Positions 25,177-34,093 of a stretch of DNA of 64,000 bases are shown one piece after another (the first letter of the stretch is position 1; each line of letters opens with the position of its first letter). The notes beneath the pieces were generated by a model. The model was not told the origin of the DNA, ran no database searches, and worked only from the letters and a program-made list of their open reading frames with translations. The position numbers were made by a program, and so were the translations under genes. The DNA lies in NCBI RefSeq assembly GCF_002836515.1, contig NZ_PJBC01000001.1, positions 162,296-226,295 on the forward strand, given 5' to 3'. The DNA is from Pseudomonas sp. Choline-02u-1. GTDB lineage: Bacteria > Pseudomonadota > Gammaproteobacteria > Pseudomonadales > Pseudomonadaceae.

Positions 25177-26103
25177 ATGAAACGAGTACACGTCATTGAT
25201 TCCCACACCGGCGGCGAACCGACGCGGCTGGTCATGAGCGGCTTCCCCGAGTTGCCCGGCAAGAGCATGGTCGAGAAACGCGACGCCCTGCGCAGCCAGC
25301 ACGATCAGTGGCGCCGCGCCTGTCTGCTGGAACCACGCGGCAACGATGTGCTGGTCGGCGCGCTGTATTGCCCGCCCGCCTCGGCGGACGCGACCTGCGG
25401 GGTGATTTTCTTCAACAACGCCGGCTACCTGGGCATGTGCGGCCACGGCACCATCGGCCTGGTCAACTCGTTGCAGCATTTGGGGAAAATCCAGCCGGGC
25501 CTGCACAAGATCGACACGCCGGTGGGGCAAGTCAGCGCGACGCTGCACGACGATGGCTCGGTCACCGTGGGCAACGTGCCGGCTTACCGTCATCGCAAAC
25601 AGGTGCCAGTGGACGTCCCCGGTTTTGGCCGCGTAGTCGGCGATATCGCTTACGGCGGCAACTGGTTTTTCCTCGTTTCCGAGCATGGCCAGACATTGAC
25701 CATGGACAACGTCGAGCACCTGACGGCGTACACGTGGGCGATGCTCAAGGCGCTGGAAGATCAGGGCATCTCTGGGGAAGACGGCGCGGTCATCGACCAC
25801 ATCGAACTGTTCGCCGATGACGATCAGGCCGACAGTCGCAACTTCGTCATGTGCCCCGGCAAAGCCTACGACCGCTCGCCGTGCGGCACCGGCACCAGCG
25901 CCAAACTCGCCTGCCTGGCGGCCGACGACAAACTGCAACCGGGCGCGCCGTGGGTGCAGGCGAGCATCACTGGCAGCCAGTTCGAAGGCCGTTTCGAATG
26001 GGAGGGCGAACGCATTCGCCCGTTCATCACCGGCCGCGCCTTTATGACCGCCGACAGCACCTTGCTGATCGACGACAGCGACCCGTTCGCGTGGGGCATC
26101 TGA
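25177..26103 (+). CDS. lhpA: 4-hydroxyproline 2-epimerase
   Basis: A 308-residue proline-racemase-family enzyme that converts trans-4-hydroxy-L-proline to cis-4-hydroxy-D-proline. The two catalytic cysteines are Cys88 in [12 protein letters not shown] and Cys236 in [12 protein letters not shown], the pair and spacing described for bacterial 4-hydroxyproline epimerases; the start [14 protein letters not shown] is also characteristic. The frame is open 70 codons upstream inside the permease gene, but the ATG at 25177 begins the conserved protein. It lies between the permease and the deaminase gene. The symbol follows P. aeruginosa usage; hypF-type names are also used. Confidence 0.92.
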   Translation: MKRVHVIDSHTGGEPTRLVMSGFPELPGKSMVEKRDALRSQHDQWRRACLLEPRGNDVLVGALYCPPASADATCGVIFFNNAGYLGMCGHGTIGLVNSLQHLGKIQPGLHKIDTPVGQVSATLHDDGSVTVGNVPAYRHRKQVPVDVPGFGRVVGDIAYGGNWFFLVSEHGQTLTMDNVEHLTAYTWAMLKALEDQGISGEDGAVIDHIELFADDDQADSRNFVMCPGKAYDRSPCGTGTSAKLACLAADDKLQPGAPWVQASITGSQFEGRFEWEGERIRPFITGRAFMTADSTLLIDDSDPFAWGI

Positions 26104-26157
26104 GCCGCCGCGCCGACCTTTCACCTCGAATCAAACGAAATGCCAAGGAGTTGAATC

Positions 26158-27105
26158 ATGAGCGACAACATCTTCACCGGTTGCATGCCGGCCCTGATGA
26201 CCCCGTGCACCACCGAGCGCAAACCGGACTTCGACGCGCTGGTGACCAAGGGACGCGAGCTGATCGATGTCGGCATGAGCGCCGTAGTCTATTGCGGCTC
26301 GATGGGCGACTGGCCGCTGCTCACCGAAGCCGAGCGCCAGGAAGGCGTGGCACGGCTGGTGGCTGCCGGGGTGCCGACCATCGTCGGTACCGGTGCGGTG
26401 AATACCCGTGAAGCGGTTTCCCACGCAGCGCATGCGGCGAAAGTCGGCGCGCAAGGCTTGATGGTCATCCCGCGCGTGCTGTCCCGTGGCGCTTCGGCGA
26501 CGGCGCAAAAGGCTCACTTCGCCGCCATCCTGCAAGCCGCACCGAACTTGCCGGCGGTGATCTACAACAGCCCTTATTACGGCTTCGCCACCCGCGCCGA
26601 CCTGTTTTTCGAACTGCGCCGTGAGTACCCGAACCTCATCGGTTTCAAGGAATTCGGCGGCGGCGCGGACCTGCGCTACGCAGCTGAGAACATCACTTCC
26701 AAGGATGACGACGTGACGCTGATGGTCGGCGTCGACACGCAAGTGGTGCACGGTTTCGTCAACTGCAACGCCACCGGCGCCATCACCGGCATCGGCAACG
26801 CCCTGCCCCGCGAAGTGCTGCAACTGGTTGCGCTGAGCAAGCAGGCCGCGCAAGGCGATGCCAAGGCCCGGCGCCAGGCGCGGGAGCTGGAGTCGGCGCT
26901 GGCGGTACTGTCGTCGTTCGACGAAGGTTGCGATCTGGTGCTGTATTACAAGCATTTGATGGTGCTCAACGGCGACAAGGAATACACCCTGCACTTCAAC
27001 GAAACTGACGTGCTGAGCGACTCGCAACGGCGCTATGCCGAGAAGCAATATTCGCTGTTCCGTCATTGGTACGAAAACTGGTCGGCCGAGCAGAACTTCG
27101 CCTGA
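26158..27105 (+). CDS. lhpC: 1-pyrroline-4-hydroxy-2-carboxylate deaminase (DapA family)
   Basis: A 315-residue member of the dihydrodipicolinate synthase/N-acetylneuraminate lyase family. The Schiff-base lysine is Lys164 in NLIGFKEFGGG and the partner tyrosine is in AVIYNSPYYGF (Tyr136). In the bacterial hydroxyproline pathway such an enzyme turns 1-pyrroline-4-hydroxy-2-carboxylate into alpha-ketoglutarate semialdehyde plus ammonia. Flanking epimerase, semialdehyde dehydrogenase and D-amino acid oxidase genes make that assignment firm in spite of the many other reactions in the family. A ribosome site AAGGAG precedes the ATG. Confidence 0.9.
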   Translation: MSDNIFTGCMPALMTPCTTERKPDFDALVTKGRELIDVGMSAVVYCGSMGDWPLLTEAERQEGVARLVAAGVPTIVGTGAVNTREAVSHAAHAAKVGAQGLMVIPRVLSRGASATAQKAHFAAILQAAPNLPAVIYNSPYYGFATRADLFFELRREYPNLIGFKEFGGGADLRYAAENITSKDDDVTLMVGVDTQVVHGFVNCNATGAITGIGNALPREVLQLVALSKQAAQGDAKARRQARELESALAVLSSFDEGCDLVLYYKHLMVLNGDKEYTLHFNETDVLSDSQRRYAEKQYSLFRHWYENWSAEQNFA

Positions 27106-27111
27106 CTACTA

Positions 27112-27142
27112 CCTGCCGCGAGTCAACACGATTCGCGGCAGG
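27112..27142 (+). other. Intra-operon hairpin
   Basis: CCTGCCGCGA (27112-27121) pairs perfectly with TCGCGGCAGG (27133-27142) between the deaminase and dehydrogenase genes. There is no T-run, so it is more likely to affect message stability or processing than to terminate. Confidence 0.6.
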
Positions 27143-27169
27143 CCTCGTTGATTTTCACAGGAAGACACC

Positions 27170-28762
27170 ATGACTCTGACGGGCAATATGCTGATCGGCC
27201 AGCAAGCCGTGGCGGGCAATCGTCCAGCCTTTTGCGGGATCAATCCGGCGACTAACCAGGCACTCGAACCGCAGTACGCCGGGGCGTCAGCCGAACAGGT
27301 CGAACAGGCCAGCGCCCTGGCCTGGGCGGCGCAAGACGCCTATCGCGAAACCAGCCTGAGCACCCGTGGCGCATTCCTCGACAGCATTGCCGAGCACATC
27401 GAAAACCTTGGCGACGAACTGATCGAACGCGCCCACGCCGAAACCGGTTTGCCGCGCGCACGCCTTGAGGGTGAACGCGGGCGCACTTGCCAGCAATTGC
27501 GCCTGTTCGCTCGCACGGTGCGCGCCGGTGAATGGCTCGACGTGCGCATCGACAACGCGCAACCGCAACGCCAACCGTTGCCCCGTTCTGACTTGCGGCA
27601 ACGGCAGATTGCCCTGGGGCCTGTGGCGGTATTTGGCGCGAGCAACTTTCCGCTGGCGTTTTCCGTGGCCGGTGGCGATACCGCTGCAGCACTGGCGGCC
27701 GGTTGCCCGGTGATCGTCAAGGCGCACAGCGCCCATCCCGGCACCAGTGAACTGGTCGGCCGCGCAGTGGCTCAAGCGGTCAAGGCCTGCGGTTTGCCCG
27801 AGGGCGTGTTTTCCTTGTTGTTCGATTGCGGGTACGAAGTGGGTATTGCGCTGGTCGGCGACTGGCGCATCAAAGCCGCCGGTTTCACCGGCTCGCGCAG
27901 CGGCGGGCTGGCCTTGATGAAAGCCGCGCAAGCGCGGCCGGAGCCGATTCCGGTGTATGCGGAAATGAGCTCGATCAACCCGGTAGTGCTGTTTCCTGCC
28001 GCGCTGGAAAATCGGCCGCAGGCGTTGGCCGAAGGATTTGTCGCGTCGCTGACACTCGGCGCCGGGCAGTTCTGCACCAACCCGGGATTGCTGATTGCCC
28101 GTCACGGCCCAGCGCTCGATAAGTTTCTCAGCGCGGTGGCTGATCTGATCCCCCGCAGCCCGGCGCAAACCATGCTCACACCCGGCATTTTCGGCGCCTA
28201 TCAAGCAGGCGTGACGGCTTTGCAAGACAATCCTGGTGCACGCGCGGTAGCGGCTGGCCAACCCGGCAACGGCCCGAATCAGTGTCAAGCGCAAGTCTTC
28301 AGTACCGACGCGGCGGATTTTCTTGCCGATCAGCGTTTGCAAGCCGAGGTCTTCGGCGCTGCATCGCTGATCGTGCAATGCAGCAGCGAGGAAGAAATTC
28401 GTCAGGTCTGCGCACACCTTGAAGGCCAACTGACGGCGACGTTACACATGGATGACGCCGACCTTGCTTTGGCGCGCACGTTGCTGCCAACCCTCGAGCG
28501 CAAGGCCGGGCGCTTGCTGGTCAATGGCTGGCCGACCGGCGTGGAAGTCTGCGAGGCGATGGTTCATGGCGGGCCTTACCCGGCGACCTCGGATGCGCGC
28601 AGCACCTCGGTCGGCACTGCGGCGATCCTGCGTTTCCTGCGGCCGGTGTGCTATCAGGACTTCCCCGACAGCTTGCTGCCGACGGCGCTGCAACAGACCA
28701 ATCCACTGCACCTGCGACGTCTGCTTGATGGCCATCGGGAAGCGACACGCCATGGCGAATAA
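27170..28762 (+). CDS. lhpG: Alpha-ketoglutarate semialdehyde dehydrogenase
   Basis: A 530-residue NADP-dependent aldehyde dehydrogenase. Catalytic Cys302 is in [12 protein letters not shown] and the general base Glu265 in [12 protein letters not shown]; the coenzyme loop is [11 protein letters not shown] near residue 237. The GQFCTNPG form of the cysteine motif and the length are typical of 2,5-dioxovalerate (alpha-ketoglutarate semialdehyde) dehydrogenases. It would perform the last step of hydroxyproline breakdown, giving 2-oxoglutarate. Its 3' end overlaps the oxidase gene by 11 bases. Confidence 0.9.
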   Translation: MTLTGNMLIGQQAVAGNRPAFCGINPATNQALEPQYAGASAEQVEQASALAWAAQDAYRETSLSTRGAFLDSIAEHIENLGDELIERAHAETGLPRARLEGERGRTCQQLRLFARTVRAGEWLDVRIDNAQPQRQPLPRSDLRQRQIALGPVAVFGASNFPLAFSVAGGDTAAALAAGCPVIVKAHSAHPGTSELVGRAVAQAVKACGLPEGVFSLLFDCGYEVGIALVGDWRIKAAGFTGSRSGGLALMKAAQARPEPIPVYAEMSSINPVVLFPAALENRPQALAEGFVASLTLGAGQFCTNPGLLIARHGPALDKFLSAVADLIPRSPAQTMLTPGIFGAYQAGVTALQDNPGARAVAAGQPGNGPNQCQAQVFSTDAADFLADQRLQAEVFGAASLIVQCSSEEEIRQVCAHLEGQLTATLHMDDADLALARTLLPTLERKAGRLLVNGWPTGVEVCEAMVHGGPYPATSDARSTSVGTAAILRFLRPVCYQDFPDSLLPTALQQTNPLHLRRLLDGHREATRHGE

Positions 28763-30005
28763 CCCTTCGCACGACGTCGCCGTGGTCGGCGCTGGAATCA
28801 TTGGTGTGGCTTGCGCACTGCGCCTGGCGCGTCAGGGTTTGCGCGTGGTGGTCATCGATCAGCAGGAACCGGGGCATGGCGCTTCGTTCGGCAATGCCGG
28901 GCATCTGGCCACCGAGCAGGTGTTCCCGATTGCTGACGCGTCGATCCTCAAACGCTTGCCGGCCATGCTGATGGACCCGATGGGGCCGCTGCGCCTGGAC
29001 TGGAAATATCTGCCGCGCGCCCTGCCGTGGTTCACCCGGTTGCTGCTGAATCTGCGGCCTGAGCCTTTCCAGAAAACCGTTGCAGGCCTGCGCGCGCTCA
29101 ATGACAGCAGCCTGGATGCGTGGCAGCGCTTGCTCGGTGATATCCAGCGCGCGGATCTGCTCAGGGTTGACGGCTCGTTACTGGTCTTTGAAAAACCCGA
29201 ATCCCGGCAAGCCATCGAAGCCTTGCAGGCACGACTGCATCAGCAGCAGGTACCGGTCGATTACTGGCAGGCCGGGGCGATCCGCGAAACGGCGCCGCAG
29301 CTCAGCGAACAGATTCAGGGCGGACTGTTTTTCCCGCGCACCGGGCACTTTCTCGACCCGTATCGGGTGGTGTGTGCGCTGGTCGAGACGGCTCGCAGCA
29401 GCGGCGTGAGTTTTCTCAAGCAACGGGTTCAGGGCGGCTACGTGCAGGAAAACGGCGTTCTACTGGTGACCGGCAACGGCGGTGTAACGGCCAGCCACGT
29501 GTTACTGGCTTGCGGTGCGCATTCGGCGAAACTCACCACCGCGCTGACCGGCAAGCAGGTACCGCTGGACACCGAGCGAGGCTATCACCTGATGCTGCCA
29601 CACGAGCATGATCGCCTGCCCTTCCCCGTCACCTCACTGGAACGCAAGTTCATCATGACGCCGATGGGCGAAGGCCTGCGCCTGGCCGGCACGGTCGAGT
29701 TCGCCGGGCTGGAGCGACCGGCAAACATGGCGCGCGCCTGGCAGTTGCAGCGCTTGAGCCAAGGCCTGTTCCGCAAGGATCTGAACGCTGATGGCGCGAC
29801 GCCGTGGATGGGGTTTCGACCATCACTCCCGGATTCGCTGCCAGTGATCGATCAGGTCTGCGACGGCAAGGTCTTGCTTGCCTTCGGTCATCAGCATCTT
29901 GGGCTGACCCAGGCGGCGGTCACAGCTGAGATGATCGGGAAAATGGTTTCAGGCGCCACCCTCGCGTTGCCCAATACCGAGCCCTACCGACTGGCGCGTT
30001 TCTAA
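28752..30005 (+). CDS. D-hydroxyproline dehydrogenase (FAD, D-amino acid dehydrogenase family)
   Basis: A 417-residue DAO-family flavoprotein. The FAD-binding motif [21 protein letters not shown] begins at residue 9, followed by [19 protein letters not shown], a stretch characteristic of DadA-like dehydrogenases; the C-terminal FAD contact is [14 protein letters not shown]...[10 protein letters not shown]. It would oxidise cis-4-hydroxy-D-proline to 1-pyrroline-4-hydroxy-2-carboxylate, between the epimerase and the deaminase reactions. It replaces the three-subunit enzyme of P. aeruginosa; the gene order matches that in P. putida. The ATG at 28752 lies inside the end of the upstream dehydrogenase gene, indicating coupling. 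It is the last gene of the operon. Confidence 0.9.
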   Translation: MANNPSHDVAVVGAGIIGVACALRLARQGLRVVVIDQQEPGHGASFGNAGHLATEQVFPIADASILKRLPAMLMDPMGPLRLDWKYLPRALPWFTRLLLNLRPEPFQKTVAGLRALNDSSLDAWQRLLGDIQRADLLRVDGSLLVFEKPESRQAIEALQARLHQQQVPVDYWQAGAIRETAPQLSEQIQGGLFFPRTGHFLDPYRVVCALVETARSSGVSFLKQRVQGGYVQENGVLLVTGNGGVTASHVLLACGAHSAKLTTALTGKQVPLDTERGYHLMLPHEHDRLPFPVTSLERKFIMTPMGEGLRLAGTVEFAGLERPANMARAWQLQRLSQGLFRKDLNADGATPWMGFRPSLPDSLPVIDQVCDGKVLLAFGHQHLGLTQAAVTAEMIGKMVSGATLALPNTEPYRLARF

Positions 30006-30214
30006 ACGTGCTTCAGCGCGTCGCCGTGATGCATGGCCAGATGGCCGGTCTTGTCGCTCTTGACCTCGTACTGCGGCGCGTCTTTCGAGGCCGGGCGGTG
30101 GCGGCCCATGAACTCGGTGTCGCGGGTGTGCACCTTGACCACTTTGCCGTGAATCTCGCCGGCCTCGGAATTCCAGCGCACCGCATCGCCGACCTTGAAT
30201 GAGCTGCTCATCAT
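30002..30214 (-). CDS. DUF2945 (HVA1/TUDOR-like) protein
   Basis: A 70-residue protein of the DUF2945 family: SSSFKVGDAVRWNSEAGEIHGKVVKVHT, then GRHRPASKDAPQYEVKSDKTGHLAMHHGDAL. This is a small beta-barrel of the hypervirulence-associated TUDOR type with no established activity. Two consecutive ATGs (30214 and 30211) follow GCGAGGACGCA. Its stop overlaps the stop of the convergent oxidase gene by 4 bases. It diverges from another short stress-like gene. Confidence 0.88.
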   Translation of the reverse strand: MMSSSFKVGDAVRWNSEAGEIHGKVVKVHTRDTEFMGRHRPASKDAPQYEVKSDKTGHLAMHHGDALKHV

Positions 30215-30374
30215 TGCGTCCTCGCCTCTGGCTTGTTGGTTTATGGAGCCGTGCGCGCTGGAGAAATTCCGCATTTCTGCGAGGCGACCATCGGCAGGCA
30301 AAAAAATCGAACGGCGAAAATTGTCCGCACCTCCAACGTGCACGAGCCGTAAAACCGTAACGAGGAGGTGTGAG

Positions 30375-30602
30375 ATGAATAATGATCAAGGCAAGCAAGG
30401 TGACGATCCACTCCCAACCACACCGGATCCGCTGAGTCCGGGGCGTACCGAGGTGGATCCGATGAAGGAGCGCGGCATCGACGAACTGCCCGACAACGAA
30501 GGTGAAATCCCGCTGGATAATGACGATGCCGGATTGGACCCCGAGCAGGTGCGGCAGGAAACCGATAACGCCGAGATGGACGATCAGCCCAATCCGCGGT
30601 GA
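30375..30602 (+). CDS. Small acidic hypothetical protein
   Basis: A 75-residue, very acidic, proline-rich protein (DPLPTTPDPLSPGRTEVDPMK, then DNDDAGLDPEQVRQETDNAEMD) with no hydrophobic segment and low complexity, so probably disordered. The ribosome site AGGAGGTGTGAG in front of the ATG is nearly perfect and supports translation. I do not recognise a family. It is flanked by DUF2945 and an alcohol dehydrogenase, a setting typical of stationary-phase genes. Confidence 0.75.
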   Translation: MNNDQGKQGDDPLPTTPDPLSPGRTEVDPMKERGIDELPDNEGEIPLDNDDAGLDPEQVRQETDNAEMDDQPNPR

Positions 30603-30748
30603 GCCTTCAATCGCAGCCGTCGCCCTACGGCTGCCTTTGGCTTATGCGTCAACGGCAGAATCAGGCAAGCATTTCACAGAAATGCACTACCTCGCGCTCG
30701 GACCCCCGCGCAACAATGAGCGTCCGACAACCCATGGAGGATGCTCAC

Positions 30749-31798
30749 ATGCTGGTACAAGCTTACGGCGCCCACGCTGGCGACAAACCTCTTGAGCCGA
30801 TGCAGATCAACCGCCGAGCCCCGGCGGCGCATGACGTGCAGATCGATATCGCCTTCTGCGGCATCTGCCATTCCGACCTGCATCAGGTGCGCGCGGAATG
30901 GGCAGGCACGCAATTCCCCTGCGTCCCCGGCCATGAAATCGTCGGCCGCGTCTCAGCGGTTGGCAATCACGTCAAAGACTACAAGGTCGGCGATCTGGTC
31001 GGTGTCGGTTGCATCGTCGACAGCTGCCAGCACTGCGACGACTGCGACTCCGGCCTGGAAAACTACTGCGACGGCATGATCGGCACTTACAACTTTCCGA
31101 CCCCCGACGCACCAGGCTGGACCCTCGGCGGATACTCGCAAAACATTGTCGTGCACGAGCGCTACGTGTTGCGTATTCGTCATCCCGAAACGCAACTGGC
31201 CGCCGTCGCGCCACTGCTCTGCGCTGGCATCACCACTTATTCGCCGCTACGCCAGTGGAACGCCGGCCCCGGCAAGAAAGTCGGCGTGGTCGGCATCGGT
31301 GGTTTGGGGCACATGGGCATCAAACTGGCCCACGCCATGGGCGCCCACGTCGTCGCATTCACCACTTCCGAATCCAAGCGTGAAGCCGCCAAGGCACTGG
31401 GCGCGGACGAAGTGGTGGTGTCGCGCAATGCCGAGGAAATGGCAGCACACGCCAAGAGCTTCGACTTCATCCTCAACACCGTCGCCGCGCCACACGATCT
31501 TGACGCGTTCCTGGTTCTGCTCAAGCGTGATGGTGCCTTGACCCTGGTCGGTGCGCCTGCTTCGCCGCATCCTTCGCCAAACGTGTTCAACCTGATCACC
31601 AAGCGGCGGACCATTGCCGGCTCGATGATCGGCGGCATTCCCGAGACTCAGGAGATGCTCGATTTCTGCGCCGAGCACGGCATCGTTTCCGACATCGAAT
31701 TGATCCGTGCCGACCAGATCAATGAGTCCTACGAGCGTATGCTCAGGGGCGATGTGAAATATCGCTTCGTCATCGACAACGCAACCCTCGCCGGCTAA
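30749..31798 (+). CDS. NAD(P)-dependent alcohol dehydrogenase, YahK/CAD type
   Basis: A 349-residue zinc medium-chain dehydrogenase of the cinnamyl-alcohol-dehydrogenase-like group. Catalytic zinc ligands are Cys40 in AFCGICHSDLH and His62/Glu63 in PGHEIVGRV; structural zinc ligands are Cys93, Cys96, Cys99 and Cys107. The coenzyme motif is GIGGLGHMGIKLAHAMGAHV. The NADP-preferring aldehyde reductases of the YahK type have this pattern. I chose the ATG at 30749 because GGAGG lies seven bases upstream; the frame reaches 30599. It likely reduces aldehydes with NADPH; exact substrate unknown. Confidence 0.9.
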   Translation: MLVQAYGAHAGDKPLEPMQINRRAPAAHDVQIDIAFCGICHSDLHQVRAEWAGTQFPCVPGHEIVGRVSAVGNHVKDYKVGDLVGVGCIVDSCQHCDDCDSGLENYCDGMIGTYNFPTPDAPGWTLGGYSQNIVVHERYVLRIRHPETQLAAVAPLLCAGITTYSPLRQWNAGPGKKVGVVGIGGLGHMGIKLAHAMGAHVVAFTTSESKREAAKALGADEVVVSRNAEEMAAHAKSFDFILNTVAAPHDLDAFLVLLKRDGALTLVGAPASPHPSPNVFNLITKRRTIAGSMIGGIPETQEMLDFCAEHGIVSDIELIRADQINESYERMLRGDVKYRFVIDNATLAG

Positions 31799-31808
31799 TC
31801 GCCAACGT

Positions 31809-31835
31809 CCATCGGCAGCGACGTGCTGCCGATGG
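31809..31835. terminator. Hairpin after alcohol dehydrogenase gene
   Basis: CCATCGGCAG (31809-31818) pairs perfectly with CTGCCGATGG (31826-31835) around a 7-base loop. It is followed by CTTAAG rather than a T-run, so it is a probable but not certain terminator. Confidence 0.55.
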
Positions 31836-31928
31836 CTTAAGGGATTCCATCGGCGCGATTTGACAGCGCCAGCGTTGCTCGCCAGAGTCGCACCCCTTTT
31901 TCCACCGTTGGGTGAACAGGGGTCGCCG

Positions 31929-32627
31929 TTGAACCAACAGACATTGTCCATGCGCCTTGAACGCGTCGCTGCCCATGTGCCGGTCGGCGCACGGCTGGCC
32001 GATATCGGCTCCGATCACGCTTATCTGCCGGTAGCCCTGATGCGCCGGGGCCTGATTACAGCGGCGGTGGCTGGTGAGGTCGCGCGCACGCCGTTCCATG
32101 CAGCGCAACGCACCGTCAATGACAGCGACCTGCACAGCCACATCAGTGTGCGCCTGGCTGATGGTCTGGCAGCGATCAGCCCTGAAGATGCGATCACCGC
32201 CATCACCCTGTGCGGCATGGGCGGCGAAACCATTCGCGATATTTTCCAGAGCGGTAAAGCTCACCTCAATGGCCACGAACGGCTGATCCTGCAGCCCAAC
32301 GGCGGCGAGCAAGCGTTGCGTCAGTGGTTGATGAATAACGGCTACCGCATCGTCTGTGAGGAGGTGCTGCACGAGAACCGCTTCGACTACGAAATCATCG
32401 TTGCCGAGCGTGCCTCTGATCCGGTGAATTACGATGCCAGGGAACTGTTTTTCGGCCCCCTGCAGCTGCAGATGCGCACCCCTGCCTTTGTGCGAAAGTG
32501 GCAACGCAGGCTGAGTCAGCGGCAGAAGACGCTGGGGCAGTTCACGCAAGCGCAACAGGCGTTACCCGAGGACAAAATCGGGGCGCTGAGGCAAGAGGTG
32601 CAGTGGATCAGCGAATTGCTTGGGTGA
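31929..32627 (+). CDS. trmK: tRNA (adenine(22)-N1)-methyltransferase, TrmK family
   Basis: A 232-residue SAM-dependent methyltransferase. The start of the Rossmann domain, RLERVAAHVPVGARLADIGSDHAYLPVALM, is the hallmark of TrmK (YqfN, DUF633), followed by AGEVARTPFHAAQRTV and ITLCGMGGETIRDIF (the conserved GMGG). The C-terminal helices (residues 160-230) are basic and coiled-coil-like, as in Bacillus TrmK. It would methylate N1 of A22 in tRNAs; in Pseudomonas this target is inferred. The TTG at 31929 gives the usual N-terminus; the ATG at 31950 is the alternative. The first REP unit of the downstream array begins at its stop codon. Confidence 0.82.
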   Translation: MNQQTLSMRLERVAAHVPVGARLADIGSDHAYLPVALMRRGLITAAVAGEVARTPFHAAQRTVNDSDLHSHISVRLADGLAAISPEDAITAITLCGMGGETIRDIFQSGKAHLNGHERLILQPNGGEQALRQWLMNNGYRIVCEEVLHENRFDYEIIVAERASDPVNYDARELFFGPLQLQMRTPAFVRKWQRRLSQRQKTLGQFTQAQQALPEDKIGALRQEVQWISELLG

Positions 32628-33118
32628 CTGTGCCGCCGTCTGCGCGGGCAAGCCCGCTCCCACAGGGGTTTCGGGATTGGCGTGAAATTTTGCTGCAGCG
32701 CCTGCCAACTGTGGGAGCGGGCTTGCTCGCGAAGGCAATCTGTCAGTTGTCATCGTTGGTGACTGTGCCGCCGTCTTCGCGGGCAAGCCCGCTCCCACAG
32801 GGGTTTCGGGGTTGGCGTGAAATTTTGCTGCAGCACCTGCCAACTGTGGGGGCGGGCTTGCTCGCGAAGGCAATGTCAGTTGTCATCGTTGGTGACTGTA
32901 CCGCCGACTTAGCGGGCAAGCCCGCTCCCACAGGGGTTTCGGGATTGGCGTGAAATTTTGCTGCAGCACCTGCCAACTGTGGGAGCGGGCTTGCTCGCGA
33001 AGGCAATCTGTCAGTTGTCATCGTTGGTGACTGTGCCGCCGTCTTCGCGCGCAAGCCCGCTCCCATAGGGGTTTCGGGATTGGCGTGAAATTTTGTTGCA
33101 GCACCTGCTCGCTTCCAC
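32626..33118. repeat. REP/BIME array, about 135-bp period, three and a half units
   Basis: Four near-identical units begin with GACTGTGCCGCCGTCTTCGC at about 32626, 32761, 32894 and 33029. Each unit has an inverse REP (GGGCAAGCCCGCTCCCACAG), a spacer GGGTTTCGGGATTGGCGTG with AAATTTTGCTGCAGC, and a direct REP (TGTGGGAGCGGGCTTGCTCG). The last unit is cut off after the spacer. It fills most of the space between trmK and ycaC; no gene is seen in it. Confidence 0.93.
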
Positions 33119-33154
33119 AGGGCTAGTCGAACTCTGGTTTCCGTTTGAAAAATG

Positions 33155-33183
33155 AAAAGCCTGCTGTTGAAAGCAGGCTTTTT
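33155..33183. terminator. Bidirectional Rho-independent terminator
   Basis: AAAAGCCTGCT (33155-33165) pairs with AGCAGGCTTTT (33172-33182) around a 6-base loop and runs into T on the plus strand and A on the other, so it can stop ycaC on the minus strand and read-through from the REP array. Confidence 0.85.
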
Positions 33184-33197
33184 CGTGGGCGGTGAAC

Positions 33198-33827
33198 TTA
33201 CTTCTGCTGCGTCAACGCCGAGTAGCTGTTCATCAGGTTGCGGTAGTTGGGGATCCGCTGCGACAGCAGGTTGCCCAGGCCTTCGATGTCGTTGCGCCAG
33301 TCGCGGTGCAGCTCACAGGCCACCGAGAACCAGTTCATCATCTGCGCGCCGGCCTGAGTCATGCGGCTCCACGCGGCTTGCTGCACGGTGGTATTGAACG
33401 TGCCGGAGGCATCGGTCACCACAAACACGTCAAACCCTTCTGCCAGTGCCGACAGGGTCGGGAACGCGACACACACATCCGTCACCACACCGGCAATGAT
33501 GATCTGCTTGCGGCCGGTAGCCTTGATCGCCTTGACGAAATCTTCGTTGTCCCAGGCGTTGATCTGGCCAGGGCGAGCGATGTACGGCGCGTCCGGGAAC
33601 ATCTCTTTCAACTCTGGCACCAGCGGGCCGTTCGGGCCTTGTTCGAAACTGGTGGTGAGGATGGTCGGCAGGTCGAAAAACTTGGCCAGATCCGCCAGTG
33701 CCAGCACGTTGTTCTTGAACTCGTTCGGCGAGAAGTCCTGCACCAGTGAGATCAGACCGGTCTGGTGATCAACCAGCAGCACGATAGCGTCGTCTTTGTT
33801 CAGGCGGTTGTAGGTTGGAGTGGTCAT
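33198..33827 (-). CDS. ycaC: YcaC-type isochorismatase-like hydrolase
   Basis: A 209-residue cysteine hydrolase of the isochorismatase superfamily. The catalytic Asp20 lies in VLLVDHQTGL, and the nucleophile Cys119 in GVVTDVCVAFPTLSA, with the cis-peptide Val-Val-Thr before it. The N-terminus NRLNKDDAIVLLVDHQTGLISLV and the length match E. coli YcaC, an octameric hydrolase whose substrate is not established. Single gene with its own terminator at 33155-33183. Confidence 0.9.
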   Translation of the reverse strand: MTTPTYNRLNKDDAIVLLVDHQTGLISLVQDFSPNEFKNNVLALADLAKFFDLPTILTTSFEQGPNGPLVPELKEMFPDAPYIARPGQINAWDNEDFVKAIKATGRKQIIIAGVVTDVCVAFPTLSALAEGFDVFVVTDASGTFNTTVQQAAWSRMTQAGAQMMNWFSVACELHRDWRNDIEGLGNLLSQRIPNYRNLMNSYSALTQQK

Positions 33828-34093
33828 GGTGTACGTCCCTTTTCAAGTTTGAAGTTTTGTTGTTGCGTTCAAGTTGGGTACAGATTACTGACGCACAGCA
33901 AAGGGATAAATCGGCTGAAAAGCGTTTCACCGTCTACTTGAACAGGACAATCACTACCGCCCCGACCCGATTCGATACACCGCAGTACAAATGATGTACC
34001 TCCGCCCCCATTTATCAACTCCGCGCAACTTCCTAAAGTCGCCTCCAACAGCCACCCGCCATCCCGACGGGGCCGGCGACAGAGGAAACCATC

